64,000 bases of DNA from Methylohalomonas sp034521715 (GTDB taxonomy: Bacteria > Pseudomonadota > Gammaproteobacteria > Methylohalomonadales > Methylohalomonadaceae): positions 136,542 to 200,541 of the forward strand of contig JAXHLY010000009.1 of assembly GCA_034521715.1 (NCBI GenBank), given 5' to 3'. Shown piece by piece: positions 48,164 to 57,968 of this stretch. The position numbers were made by a program, and so were the translations under genes. The notes under the pieces are model-generated. The model had not been told where the DNA came from. It saw only the letters and a list, made by a program, of their open reading frames with translations, and made no database searches. Each line of letters starts with the position of its first letter. The stretch's first letter is position 1.

Positions 48164-48844
48164 CTATTCTAAATCCTGCACTAAAGCAAGGACTAAAAAC
48201 TGGTCTGTCTCCGCTTCGGCGATTTCAAATGATACCTTCGGATCAGATCCCGCTAACCTGGAATGAAATGATTGTATCCATCTTTGCTGAATCATTTTCG
48301 AAGATACTGAAGAGCATAGACTTTTATGGCATAGGACAATTTGTGCTATCCGATGACTGGCTCGGGTGAGTTTCGGTCCATATTGCTGCCATTCTTCCAG
48401 TCGTCCTCGATCGAAGGAATGTGGCAATGGATCGATCCAGATTTTACGAGTCTGCTCAACATCTAGTGCCCAAAGCGCTGCTAAATCACGTCCTAGTCCA
48501 GCAGCATTATTGATGGCCGTTGCTTTACTCCGGCCGAGATCCTTGAGCTCGATCCAGACAATACTATTAGGCGAATCGAGCTTAGGCTGCGCTAATACTA
48601 AGTCGACCCATTTTGTCTTGGTTTTAGACCCCTGCCGGGGTTTCTCAGTATGATAGGGATGCTCATAGTCACCTATATGGCTCCACAACCCTGCCTTTCC
48701 TGCCTGAATGGCTCGAAATAATTCCACCTGGAACCAATACTCAATCATCCTCCAGCGCGCGATCTCGTCGATGCCTTTTTGCTCAAGCATATCTGCTGAC
48801 CACGCAGCAAGTGTCATAGAATCAACAAACGGATCCATGTTCAC
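48164..48844 (-). CDS. Hypothetical PD-(D/E)XK-like protein
   Basis: 226 residues, intact. The central WVDLVLAQP...IVWIELKDLGR pattern (D, then E-L-K) is a PD-(D/E)XK nuclease core. The rest is unfamiliar. First gene of the operon with the NERD helicase and DUF2779 protein. A nuclease or DNA-recognition subunit is the best guess. The start could be the first or third codon (MNM). Confidence 0.6.
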   Translation of the reverse strand: MNMDPFVDSMTLAAWSADMLEQKGIDEIARWRMIEYWFQVELFRAIQAGKAGLWSHIGDYEHPYHTEKPRQGSKTKTKWVDLVLAQPKLDSPNSIVWIELKDLGRSKATAINNAAGLGRDLAALWALDVEQTRKIWIDPLPHSFDRGRLEEWQQYGPKLTRASHRIAQIVLCHKSLCSSVSSKMIQQRWIQSFHSRLAGSDPKVSFEIAEAETDQFLVLALVQDLE

Positions 48845-49095
48845 GTTACGGAAATCTCCCCAATGAGTTTACTTTGCAGTTTTTGTTACGTTTCTTCACA
48901 ATTAAAGCGTTGTAATTAGATGTCTATTGAGCAATAGCTCAATGAATACTCTCATCAAGTTTGCACTCTTACTTGGACCTGTTCCAGGGCACTAACCTGC
49001 TCACTAACACGCATCGTAATACCGATATATAAAATGCCAGAAATATACACTACGTGCTTATTATTGATGTCCCGAATGGGTTCACTCGTGTCATA

Positions 49096-50026
49096 TTACC
49101 TCGACTTGGTAATAAGCCAATCGAACAATCCCGCCTGGAGTGCAGCATCTGCTAAACTAGTACCACTCCATAAATGAACCTGCGGTTCATCAGTACCCTT
49201 AAGCACACTTTTTCGGAGTATGGCAAACAAAGAACATACGGTCATAGGCCGTGCTTGCTTTGAACCGTGCTAGATAGTCATCGAAAACCGCCTGATTCGC
49301 TCGTGATTTCACTTGCACAAATGCTGTCTCGCCTGTGGTTGGGTGTTTCAGCGCTAAATCAATGTCTTTAAGTGTCCCGCCCAGCGAGGAAATCCGTTGC
49401 CAGCCGGTCCGGGCAAAGATCAAATCGACCATCACCTCGAAATCTGCCCAATGGAGACCAGCAATCATCGCCATGGCACTCTCGAGCAGGGCTGCTTTTG
49501 CCTTACGCGCCTGGGCCACGACAGGTTCCTCTACAGCGTTGATACGACGTACCAAATAATCAGACGCACGGATGCTGCAAATCGTCCCTCGATAACCCGC
49601 AACCTGCGTTAATTGGGAACTCAAAGCATCGAGGCGTAAGGGCTCACCCTTGATATCCGTCGAATACCAGCCAGCGATCATCCGCCGGCTGCGATTTACC
49701 TGGCCTGCCTCGTTCGTCAACCAGCGCACTTCAGGTTCAGCAAAGCCCCACCAGACATGATCCTCGGCCATCGTGACCCACAGACAATCGTCACCCAAGG
49801 TATAAAAGTCCCGGATTTCACGTGCACCGTCTGTGGCTTTAGCGGCGGAACGACCGGTTGCCTCTAGGCATTGCGCCACAGCCTCCCAATCACCCGCCAT
49901 ACACGGATTATGGGGTACAACATGGTAGCCAAAGGGCAGCTCGCCATGCTCGAAGGCCCAGCGGGCCCAACAGCCCCCGGCCCCGAGTTTGATGTAGCGG
50001 ATCGCTGTCGGTGTGATGGGTCTCAC
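49096..50026 (-). CDS. Mrr-like restriction endonuclease, one frameshift
   Basis: About 308 residues after correction. The C-terminal Mrr_cat core reads HWADFEVMVDLIFARTGWQR, then LGGTLKDIDLALKHPTTGET and AFVQVKSRANQAVF (D-I-D ... Q-V-K catalytic set). The first 275 residues are in one frame; a single indel near 49200 hides the ending HLWSGTSLADAALQAGLFDW before the stop at 49096. The N-terminal 130 residues (CWARWAFEHGELPFGYHVVP) could be a PUA/EVE-like modified-base reader, which would make it a type IV enzyme; this is inference. Divergent from the XRE regulator with a 115-bp shared promoter region. Confidence 0.75.
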
Positions 50027-50141
50027 GCCTTCCTCCTGTGGTGAATATGCCCCAGTGATGCCTTACCGGTGCCCGGAAGTCCAGCAAAATGTGGCTCATA
50101 GTCTGTAGACCTAAATTATACAAACCCGTCCTATAAGCGTC

Positions 50142-50345
50142 ATGGATATACGGCGCCGTGTGGGCCTCAACGTGAGGAAATTCCGCCAACAGCGGAAGCT
50201 GTCGCAGGAGGATTTGGCGTTCGAATGCGGTCTGCATCGCACCTATATCAGCGGTGTCGAGCGTGGCGTACGCAACCCGACCGTCGTGGTCCTGGAAATC
50301 ATCGCTAAAGCTTTGAAAGTGGCGCCGGCCGAATTACTGCAATGA
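50142..50345 (+). CDS. XRE-family regulator (controller-like)
   Basis: 67 residues, almost entirely a Cro/C1 helix-turn-helix: VRKFRQQRKLSQEDLAFECG, LHRTYISGVERGVRNPT, VVLEIIAKALKVAPAELL. The size and the ERG-RNPT motif are typical of C proteins of restriction-modification systems. It is divergent from the Mrr-like endonuclease and upstream of a methyltransferase, so it probably times expression of the restriction gene. Confidence 0.85.
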   Translation: MDIRRRVGLNVRKFRQQRKLSQEDLAFECGLHRTYISGVERGVRNPTVVVLEIIAKALKVAPAELLQ

Positions 50346-50403
50346 TCCTGTTGCGCAGCAACGTTTGATTTTTCCCTCCAATTTGCTAAGATAATATACA
50401 ATC

Positions 50404-50626
50404 TAAGCCGAGAGGCTAGCGTGGTGCCTGTCATGGACAGGCGAAAAAACGGTTAGCAAGGTAGGCTGGGGCAGTAGCGAAGTAACCCTCAAGTGAGGGT
50501 CGCCATCATGGGATGGCACTTTAATACTGTCTTGAAAGTGAGGGCGTGACGCCCGATGGGTTCGCCGGACTGGCATGGTCAGTTCGCCGATACAGACAAC
50601 CATCGATGGAGTCACGCTTTTTTTGT
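50404..50626 (+). ncRNA. Candidate structured RNA upstream of the DNA methyltransferase
   Basis: About 220 nt packed with hairpins: GCCTGTC-ATG-GACAGGC (50426-50442), ACCCTC-AAGT-GAGGGT (50485-50500), GCCATC-N4-GATGGC (50502-50517), GGGCG-TGA-CGCCC (50542-50554), and a possible long-range pair GCGTGAC/GTCACGC (50544-50550 with 50611-50617) directly followed by TTTTTTT. That gives a multibranch RNA with an intrinsic terminator. It lies between the XRE regulator and the methyltransferase start. No coding frame is convincing. I cannot assign it to a known RNA family. Confidence 0.5.
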
Positions 50627-50667
50627 GTCTGATGTGTGGCTCCTTAATGCATGACAGGAGTCACACC

Positions 50668-52042
50668 ATGGCTACAACCGTATCCACTCCGGAATTCGAG
50701 GGCCTGGCGGTCATCTATCGGCCTATCACCGCCCTCACCCCTTACACCAACAATCCACGGACGCATTCCAAGCACCAGATCCGCCAGATTGCGGACAGCA
50801 TCCAGCAATTCGGCTTCACCAACCCCCTGCTGATTGACGGCAATAATGGCGTCATTGCCGGTCATGGCCGGCTCGAAGCGGCGAAACTGCTAGGAATTGA
50901 GTCGATCCCCACCATCCGCCTGGATCATATGTCCGAGGCCCAGAAGCGGGCCTATATACTGGCCGACAACAAACTCGCCGAGAATGCCGGTTGGGATAAG
51001 GATCTGCTGACGATCGAACTGCAGTATCTGGATGTCCTCGATCTCGACTTCGAAATCACGGTAACCGGTTTCGAGACCGGTGAGATCGATGTCCTGCTTG
51101 CGGGAACCGATCCACAGCAGCCGGATGCCGCCGACGCGGTTCAGCCTCCGGATCCGGATACCATCCCGGTCACCCGGCCTGGCGATCTCTGGCAGATCGG
51201 CCAACACCGGCTGCTGTGTGGGGATGCTACCCAGACCGATAGTTTTGAACAGCTGATGGACGGTCACCAGGCCCAGCTGGTCTTCATTGATCCACCCTAC
51301 AATGTACCGATTGATGGACATGTTTGTGGGCTCGGGCAGATCAAGCACCGGGAATTCGCGATGGCCGTCGGTGAGATGAGTTCAGCAGAATTTACAGGCT
51401 TTTTGCAATCCGTTTTCAAACAGCTAGTCACCCATGCCATCGATGGCGCCATTCACTATGTGTGTATGGACTGGCGCCATATCGGTGAAGGTATCGGCCG
51501 CAGCTGATGACGTTTATAGCGAACTCAAAAATCTCTGTGTCTGGAACAAAAGCAATGCCGGCATGGGCTCGCTCTATCGCTCCAAGCATGAGCTGGTGTT
51601 TGTCTTCAAAGCCGGCCAAAAGGCTCATATCAACAATGTGGAGCTCGGCCAGCATGGTCGCTACCGGACCAACGTCTGGGATTATCCCGGCGTCAATGTC
51701 GTAGGCACACAGCAAAAGGATTTGGCCCTGCACCCCACCGTCAAACCCATCGCCCTGGTTGCCGATGCCATCCAGGACTGCTCGCGGCGCAACGGACGGG
51801 TGCTCGATTGTTTCGCCGGCAGTGGCACCACACTGGTCGCCGCCGAGCGGACCGGCCGGCGGGGTTATGCCATGGAATACGACCCCGCTTACTGTGACGT
51901 GATCATCCAACGGCTGAGCGAATTACAGGGCCTCCCAGCCACTCACGTGCCTACCGGCCAGGATTTCGAGACCCTGCGCCAGGCCCGGAAATCAACTAAG
52001 CCCACCCCAGAAGACATGGTCGAGGAGAACAGTGATGAGTGA
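50668..52042 (+). CDS. ParB-domain DNA N4/N6 methyltransferase, one frameshift
   Basis: About 457 residues. N-terminal ParB/Srx-like nuclease fold: NNPRTHSKHQIRQIADSIQQ, then LIDGNNGVIAGHGRLEAAKL. The methyltransferase domain has motif IV FIDPPYN, and after the frameshift the SAM-binding LDCFAGSGTTLVAAERTGRR. The break lies near 51497 (HIGE then VSAAADDVYSELKNL), where one extra base in AAGG ends the first frame. ATG at 50668 has AGGAG 8 bases upstream. This fusion is typical of phage, prophage and gene-transfer islands. It overlaps the DUF5681 gene. It could also protect DNA from the Mrr-like enzyme, but specificity is unknown. Confidence 0.85.
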
Positions 52043-52403
52043 TAAACGCGATGATGACAAGGAGAAAAATGAATATAAAGTAGGTTATTGCAACCCGCCT
52101 AAGCACACACAGTTTCAGAAGGGTCAATCGGGCAATCCCGAAGGCCGGCCCAAAGGCGCGAAAAATATAGCCACGCTTTTCGATGAGGTTCTGAACGAAA
52201 AAGTCACTATCAAAGAGGGCAGCAAGACCAGGAAAGTCAGCAAGTTCGAGGCTATTATACAGCGTGTGATCAATGCTGCTATGCAGGGTGATACACGCTC
52301 AATCAATCTCGTGATTAAGATGGACAAGGAACTGAGACGGTTCGAGCCAGAAGAATCTGATAAACGGACCGGAGGTGTACTCGTTGTCCCTGCACAGTTA
52401 TGA
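52035..52403 (+). CDS. DUF5681 protein (phage packaging-associated)
   Basis: 122 residues with the DUF5681 hallmark KHTQFQKGQSGNPEGRPKG near residues 20-40, followed by a helical region. Such proteins sit just upstream of terminase large subunit genes in phages and mobile islands, usually right after a ParB-methyltransferase as here. The expected terminase is absent: the next 300 bp are non-coding. So this is the edge of a prophage remnant. It overlaps the methyltransferase stop by 8 bases. Confidence 0.82.
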   Translation: MSDKRDDDKEKNEYKVGYCNPPKHTQFQKGQSGNPEGRPKGAKNIATLFDEVLNEKVTIKEGSKTRKVSKFEAIIQRVINAAMQGDTRSINLVIKMDKELRRFEPEESDKRTGGVLVVPAQL

Positions 52404-52702
52404 ATGGAAGAATGGATGGAGCGGTACGTAAACACGGATGGTGACGGTAAAAAATATATTAATGAGGGTGCATTCGATGATCCCGAACAATGATCTTGAT
52501 GTGTGAACCTTCGAACCTTGGTGATTAGGCTGCGGGCAAGAAACAGGTTAATTAAAAATCAACCCCATAGCATGGCAATAACCCGTTGATTTAAATACTA
52601 TGTCGACTTCCGAGCCAAGCACTGAACGTCAATAGTCGTTTGCATGCTGCTTGCGAATTTTGCTATTGATTACATAAATCTAATACACAATGGATACGCA
52701 TC
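52404..52702. other. Intergenic region after the prophage remnant
   Basis: It starts with a short continuing reading (MEEWMERYVNTDGDGKKYIN) that could be the N-terminus of a lost packaging gene, then AT-rich DNA without a recognisable gene. Confidence 0.35.
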
Positions 52703-54041
52703 ATGGCTATGACCCGATGCCTAGCAATCACGCTTCTTTGCTTACTGGCCAGTGGCTGTTTCGATATCAAGCAAAGCTTCACTGTCGATAACAGCAATCA
52801 GGCACGGTACACGATGGAATTTCACATCGATGCCAGGATTGTCGAGTTTGCGGACACTCCTAATGAGGACATATGCAGAGATATCGACCTTGATGCCTCA
52901 GAAGCCCTTAAAAAAACTACAAATAAAAAGCGGAGCCATGGTGACATCATCTGTAAGGTTACGCTAGAAGGACCGATTGAAGAGTTCGATAATTTTTCGT
53001 TAACACAAGATAATAATAGAACCATTCTCATTGAAAAAGTTGATGATTCAACCTATAAAATATCGAGCGATTTTTCGACCTTAAGCGATAAGGACAATGA
53101 GGCACCTGACGAATTTTCAGCAAATATGGCTAAAGCCATGTTTGGTGGACGCGTTGTCAGCTGGAAAGTCTCAGCACCGGTAATCGTGCGCACGAATGGT
53201 CAAATAAGTGATGATGGCCGACACGTGACGTGGGAAATAGCCTTGAGTGATATTTTTAACCAAACCGGAACCGATCATCAATTTCATGCAGTGATCAAAG
53301 TACAACCATCATGGTCGGATTGGTTTAAGGATAGTTGGTATTGGCTATTGTCTTTTGTCTATTCAGAGGAGGATATCCAAGCGAATAAGGCGGGTTTTGA
53401 GAACGCCGAGGCGCAGAAGGCTTATAATAGGAAACAAGCTGAGATAAGAGAGCGCGAACAGGAAGCTAGAGAAAAGGAACGACAAGCAGCTGAACGCAAG
53501 AGACGAAAAATTTCCGAACTCATGGATCAGGCCGAAGCACACCAAGATAATAATGAATTCGCTCAAGCTATAGAAACTTACAAGCAAGTGCTGGAGATTG
53601 ACTCGCAACACAACAGGGCTTTTAACGAATTAGCCGAGACAAAATCGGAAGAGCATGAGCATGAAGATAAGTTAGATTACATAAACAATAAATTAAAATT
53701 ATATGATGTGACTGCACGTTATTATAAAACTTACCTAGACGACAGAGTGCCGGGGGTAGTGTTTGAAATTAAAAACGCCGGCGATAAGACGCTTAATAAA
53801 GTGGAAGTTACAGTTTATTTTAAGGTATTCACAGGGCAATATCATTGCGGAAGAGGACTATCATCCCGTCTTAATTACTGAATATAATTTTGGCGATGAC
53901 AAACCCCTAGAGCCTGGCTATATATTCCAAAAATGGATCGCGGCCAATTCTATAAAGCAGAGCGCGTCCCCAATGAATGGCAAGAAAGGCTCTGTTGAGG
54001 CCGAGATTTCAAATATCGACTTCGTGAAAGAATTGCTCTGA
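52703..54041 (+). CDS. LppM-like lipoprotein with coiled coil and TPR, one frameshift
   Basis: About 445 residues. Lipoprotein signal ITLLCLLASGCFD, then an LppM-type beta domain (IKQSFTVDNSNQARYTMEFH), a hydrophobic stretch (DSWYWLLSFVY), a charged coiled coil (REREQEAREKERQAAERKRR), a TPR-like unit (NEFAQAIETYKQVLEIDSQH) and a C-terminal beta domain (PGVVFEIKNAGDKTLNKVEV). One extra T near 53826 breaks the frame after VYFK; the other frame continues DSQGNIIAEEDYHPVLITEY to 54041. Unknown function; probably a surface or periplasmic scaffold. Confidence 0.65.
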
Positions 54042-54133
54042 TACAAGCAGATATTTAACCTCCTGCATTGCCAAAAATTATCAAACACCTAGCCTATATA
54101 AGCAACCTTAGCTCTACCTGCAATTAATGAGCG

Positions 54134-55194
54134 TGAATTCAACTCGGAAGTGCAACTCATGAGTCGGAACAGGAGGCGAGCTGCGGTAGCATCGAAGCCT
54201 TTCGTTCCGGCAAGAATGAGAGGCACTGATGCGACACTACACGCAGCTCACCGAGTCCCAACGTTACCAGATTCAGGCGCTGATGAAAGCAGGTCATAAT
54301 CAATCCGAGACCGCCAATATTGTCGGGGTTCACAAGGCCACGATCAGCCGTGAAGTTCGGCGTAACCGCGGTCTGCGCGGTACCGGCCCAGGCAGGCCCA
54401 GCAACTGGCTGAGGCCCGCCGTGAACACAGCCAGCAGCCCCGTATTGCCGACAGTACCTGGCGCCAGGTTGAACGCTGGCTGCGGGACGAGTGGAGCCCG
54501 GAGCAGATCAGCGATGCGCTGCGTTACCGGCACGGTATCCGCTTGAGTCATGAATGGATTTACCAGTACGTGCTGCATGATAAGGACTCAGGCGGCGATC
54601 TCTACCGACACCTGCGGTGTCAGAAGCGACGTCGGAAACGCTATGGTACCTATAATCGCCGTGGTCAGCTGGTAAACACGACGTCTATCGATGAACGGCC
54701 GGCGATTGTTGACCGCAAGACCCGCATCGGTGACTGGGAAGTGGATACCGTCATTGGCAGGAACCATCAGCAGGCCCTGGTCACGCTGACTGAACGCCGA
54801 TCCATGTACACACTGATCGCGCACATACAGCGACGTACGGCTGAGGCAGTGCGCAAGGCGATTGTCCGCTTGATGCGCAAGCTGGAACGGCCCGTCCATA
54901 CGATCACGTCGGGCAATGGCAAAGAGTTCGCCGATCATTAAGCCATCAGCGATGCGCTGGATGCCGGATTCTATTTTGCCCATCCCTATGCCTCCTGGGA
55001 GCGTGGATTGAATGAAAACACCAATGGCCTCATACGCCAGTACTTTCCCAAAAAGATGGACTTCCGTAGTATTACACCGAAGCAGGTTAAGCGGGTCATG
55101 AAGAAACTGAACAACTGACCCCGAAAAACCTTAGGTCATAGAACACCCCGATGAAGTGTTCTTCAATAGCAACGTTGCACTTCAGAATTGAATC
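54134..55194 (+). mobile_element. IS30-type insertion sequence, degenerate
   Basis: The ends TGAATTCAACTCGGAAGTGC (54133) and the complementary GCACTTCAGAATTGAATC (to 55194) form imperfect inverted repeats about 1,060 bp apart. The single transposase gene is broken. It is a different IS30 subfamily from the copy at 40463. The MITE-like repeat at 41579 shares its end motif. Confidence 0.75.
54229..55118 (+). pseudogene. IS30-family transposase, broken
   Basis: The N-terminal HTH (SQRYQIQALMKAGHNQSETA) is in one frame, the catalytic core from 54543 in another (RIGDWEVDTVIGRNHQQALV), and the last part (AISDALDAGFYFAHPYASWE) follows an in-frame TAA at 54939. The second catalytic Asp of the usual TSDNGKEF motif is Gly here (TSGNGKEF). 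At least one frameshift, one stop and one catalytic change mean it is inactive. Confidence 0.82.
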
Positions 55195-55657
55195 CGCGGT
55201 CTAAATCAGAGGCGGTTAACCGCTAAAACACTTACAACTAGCTGAATTTAAGACATTTAATACTGATATACGTGGATCTAAACTATTGAGGGGGATCGTT
55301 TCCGAAGCGTAGGTCGCAGTTCGATATCCCACGCGTCAGCGTGGGTGAACGCCTGAGCGTAGCGAAGGTCGGCGCGCTGGCTTCGCCGTTTGCAAAAGCC
55401 AACGGTCTCTGGCTATCAGGAAAAACACATTGATGCTACGGGGAATGTGACTGCGATGCACTTGGCGAGCAGTCCCTGACTTCAGCTGATCCATGCTGCT
55501 TCCGCCAGGGTGACGATCAGTAACAGCCATGTGCAGAAGATAATGTGTGTCGCCTTCCATGTAGCAAACCGGTCATGTGATGGTGATGTGTCTTACAGAT
55601 CCTGAATGATCGGTGTGTCTGTCCTGGACCGACCTTGGCGAATGACCGTTTCAGCCT
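55195..55657. other. Intergenic region, no gene seen
   Basis: It contains a CCCACGC-GTCA-GCGTGGG hairpin at 55328-55345. Frames on either strand lack recognisable domains. Confidence 0.4.
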
Positions 55658-56324
55658 TCAGGCATTCTCGTCGCCGGTCTTCACGCGTTCCATCCATTCC
55701 TCAATGCTGATCTGGCCGCCGCTCTGCTCAACCGCTTCGGCTTCATGCGGCCGCAGGGCATCCTGGACGGCATCGGTGCGTTTCCATTCAGCAATGGGGG
55801 CATTCCCGCAGGCCCTGGGCACATATCGCGACTCACTGACTTTCTGATAGCGATGGATATAGCGCGGACAGTTCCATTGCCCGAGCTTCTGAAACGCGTA
55901 TCCGGATCGCTACATCGGCGCCGGGCCACAGGGCCAGATCGTCGGCCTTGGTACTGACCTCGGCGCGCCCCTGGACCCGGATACGGTGCGGCTTTTCGAA
56001 ATCGATGAACAGCATACCGATCTCGGGATGAGCCGCCATGTTGCCGACGGAATAATACATGCCATTACCATCGTAATTGGGAAATCCCAGCGTGAACGCA
56101 TCAAGCACCTTCACCGATCCCGGCTCGCCACCCTTGTAAGACACCGTTGGCCGACCATCCTGATCGACGGTGGACAGGAAGAACATGTCGCGCGCCTCGA
56201 GGAAGGCCCGGGTTTCCTCGCTGATTTCGGTGACCACGGCCAGTTCCTCAATACGATCGGCCATGGCCCGGCTATCGAATTGATCCTGGAATTGGCGATG
56301 GGCATCGCCGTACAGTCTGCTCAT
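55658..56324 (-). CDS. Pyridoxamine 5'-phosphate oxidase-family flavin-binding protein, one frameshift
   Basis: About 220 residues after correction. The split-barrel core is clear: LEARDMFFLSTVDQDGRPTV, SYKGGEPGSVKVLDAFTLGF, DYDGN-like FPNYDGNGMYYSVGN, GMLFIDFEKPHRIRVQGRAE. The first 163 residues are in one frame; the rest (ending ISIEEWMERVKTGDENA) is in another after an indel near 55860. ATG at 56324 has GGAGAG upstream. Members bind FMN or F420 and reduce small molecules; the substrate is unknown. Confidence 0.78.
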
Positions 56325-56772
56325 GGGGCTCTCCGGAAGGTAATATTCGTTATTCAGGTTTAAAAGCTGACAACATCAAACAGGTATGTGTTTTGCTAAT
56401 TACAAAGTACCGTCCGTATCTTGTCAATCTTCTTGCAGCCAACATAACGCAGATTCGATCGAGACGTTGCCCTTGGGCAACCTCTGATAAATCATCACCG
56501 CGAGAAACGTTATGACGAAGCGCTCTTGATAACTGCTTGATGCAAAGTAAGGGGATGGCTGCAGCTTCGCTCGCTTGCGGATAACACGATAACGCCAGTG
56601 AAGCGAATGATGATCTGCGATCCAATCATTCGCCGACTGAAGTCGGCTCCTGCTGACTGACGCCGGCATTGTCTGTACTGCTGTAGAGGATGTACCCATG
56701 CTGCGAAGTGCATGGCTGCGCGGGAGCGGCCATGGTACTCGCTTTCGATATGACAAATTATTCAGAACTGCC
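56325..56772. other. Intergenic region between the flavoprotein and the oxidase operon
   Basis: No supportable gene. ATTATTCAGAACTGCCCTAA at 56757-56776 resembles the ATTATTCGGAGCTTCCCTAA at 20622-20641, a short dispersed motif also seen inverted at 12.07 kb. Confidence 0.4.
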
Positions 56773-57345
56773 CTAATTATTCCGTTCCTTGTATAAACCG
56801 CCAGTCAACAGACTGAACATGAAACTCAGCAAAGCCAATGCACCCAGCATAAGCAATGCGGTTGCCAGTTGGTCCTGTTCGCTAATCAGGTAATTGGTGC
56901 ATAACCGTACGGGCGCCACACTATATAGCCAGCCCATCAGCAACAGCATCGCCGCCGCATTGGTCCACAGAAAATGGCATGCAAGTGAGGGCAAGCGCGG
57001 TCCGCCTAGACCCAGGAGTATCCCGGCCATGATGAACAGGCTCATATATTTCAGCCAGGCAAACTGTGGATCACTGACGGCCAGATCGAGATTCCGTGGT
57101 AATAACCAGAACGCGAGGGTAAACAACGCTACAAGGAGGGATATCCATCCGAGCGGATCAGCCCTACCGTAAGCATGTTGCCAGGCAGCCGGCAGCGCCC
57201 GGCCGGCGCTTGCGCCGGCCAATATCAGCATGGGGATTTGTAGTAGCACATGGGCTATGAGTGAACCTTCCAACAGATTGCGCAGGGGAGGCAGGACGGC
57301 CAGTACCGCTGCCAACGAGCAGGCAAGCCCGGCTGGGCGCGTCAT
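56773..57345 (-). CDS. Multi-pass membrane protein of the oxidase operon
   Basis: 190 residues, mostly membrane (about five or six segments, for example LISLLVALFTLAFWLLP-like and AAAMLLLMGWLYSVAP). Its ATG overlaps the SCO gene's TGA (ATGA), so translation is coupled. Similar proteins occur at this position in b(o/a)3-type oxidase clusters and probably help assemble the enzyme, but no motif proves that. Confidence 0.65.
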   Translation of the reverse strand: MTRPAGLACSLAAVLAVLPPLRNLLEGSLIAHVLLQIPMLILAGASAGRALPAAWQHAYGRADPLGWISLLVALFTLAFWLLPRNLDLAVSDPQFAWLKYMSLFIMAGILLGLGGPRLPSLACHFLWTNAAAMLLLMGWLYSVAPVRLCTNYLISEQDQLATALLMLGALALLSFMFSLLTGGLYKERNN

Positions 57346-57968
57346 GAAGAGTGCTGGAACGAGTCGATGGCTGCCTGTGGCCGGTCGTAATCGAATATAC
57401 GTGTCAGTTGGCCTTCGGCATCAACCTTGTAAATTGCCGCGTTATGCACGTACTGCGGAGGCTCGCCCAGGACCACAACGCCGAAGCGTTTCAGCAACCG
57501 TTCCAAGCCGGCCTCGGAAACCGGGCGGGCGATTCGCCAGCGCTGCGAGTCGGCATCAAAGCGTTTGCCGTAGTGGCGCAACTGCGCAGGCTTGTCGCGC
57601 TCGAGATCGAAGCTGATGCTGAGCAGCAGCGGGGCCTTGTCGGTGTCGGAGAGCGGGAGCCTGGCCTGTATTTTCTGGAAGTTCTCGCCCAGGTCAGTAC
57701 AGGCGTCGGCGCAGCCGGTATAGATGAAGTCCACCAACAGTGGGCGGCCGCGCAGGTCGGCCAGATTGAAGCGACGACCACGGCTGTCCTCGAGTGTGAC
57801 GGCCGGCACGGGCCGGGGGTTGTTCTGGACTTCAAGCCGGCGGGTGGCTTCCGTGGTATAGGCTTGCCAGCCGCTGGTAGCGAATGTGAGCGCGGTGATG
57901 CCCAGCGCCAGTGTCAGGGCGATACTGAGCCCGTATAGGTATCGCTTCAACAAGACCGTGCCGTTCAT
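57342..57968 (-). CDS. SCO1/SenC copper chaperone for cytochrome oxidase
   Basis: 208 residues: a membrane anchor (LYGLSIALTLALGITAL) then a thioredoxin-like fold. The copper site is FIYTGCADACTDLGENF (C-x3-C) with a distal His in PPQYVHNAAIYKVD. It delivers copper to the CuA site of subunit II. The ATG at 57968 overlaps the coxA stop codon (ATGA), and its own stop overlaps the next ATG. Confidence 0.88.
   Translation of the reverse strand: MNGTVLLKRYLYGLSIALTLALGITALTFATSGWQAYTTEATRRLEVQNNPRPVPAVTLEDSRGRRFNLADLRGRPLLVDFIYTGCADACTDLGENFQKIQARLPLSDTDKAPLLLSISFDLERDKPAQLRHYGKRFDADSQRWRIARPVSEAGLERLLKRFGVVVLGEPPQYVHNAAIYKVDAEGQLTRIFDYDRPQAAIDSFQHSS

Noticed and set aside
50142..52042. Complete classical type II restriction-modification system (regulator, methyltransferase, endonuclease)
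   Set aside because: The methyltransferase is a phage-type ParB fusion followed by DUF5681, so it more likely belongs to a prophage remnant than to the Mrr-like enzyme; a functional link is left open.
56424..56756. 110-codon minus-strand frame upstream of the flavoprotein
   Set aside because: Serine/arginine-rich without domain resemblance or ribosome binding site; likely non-coding.
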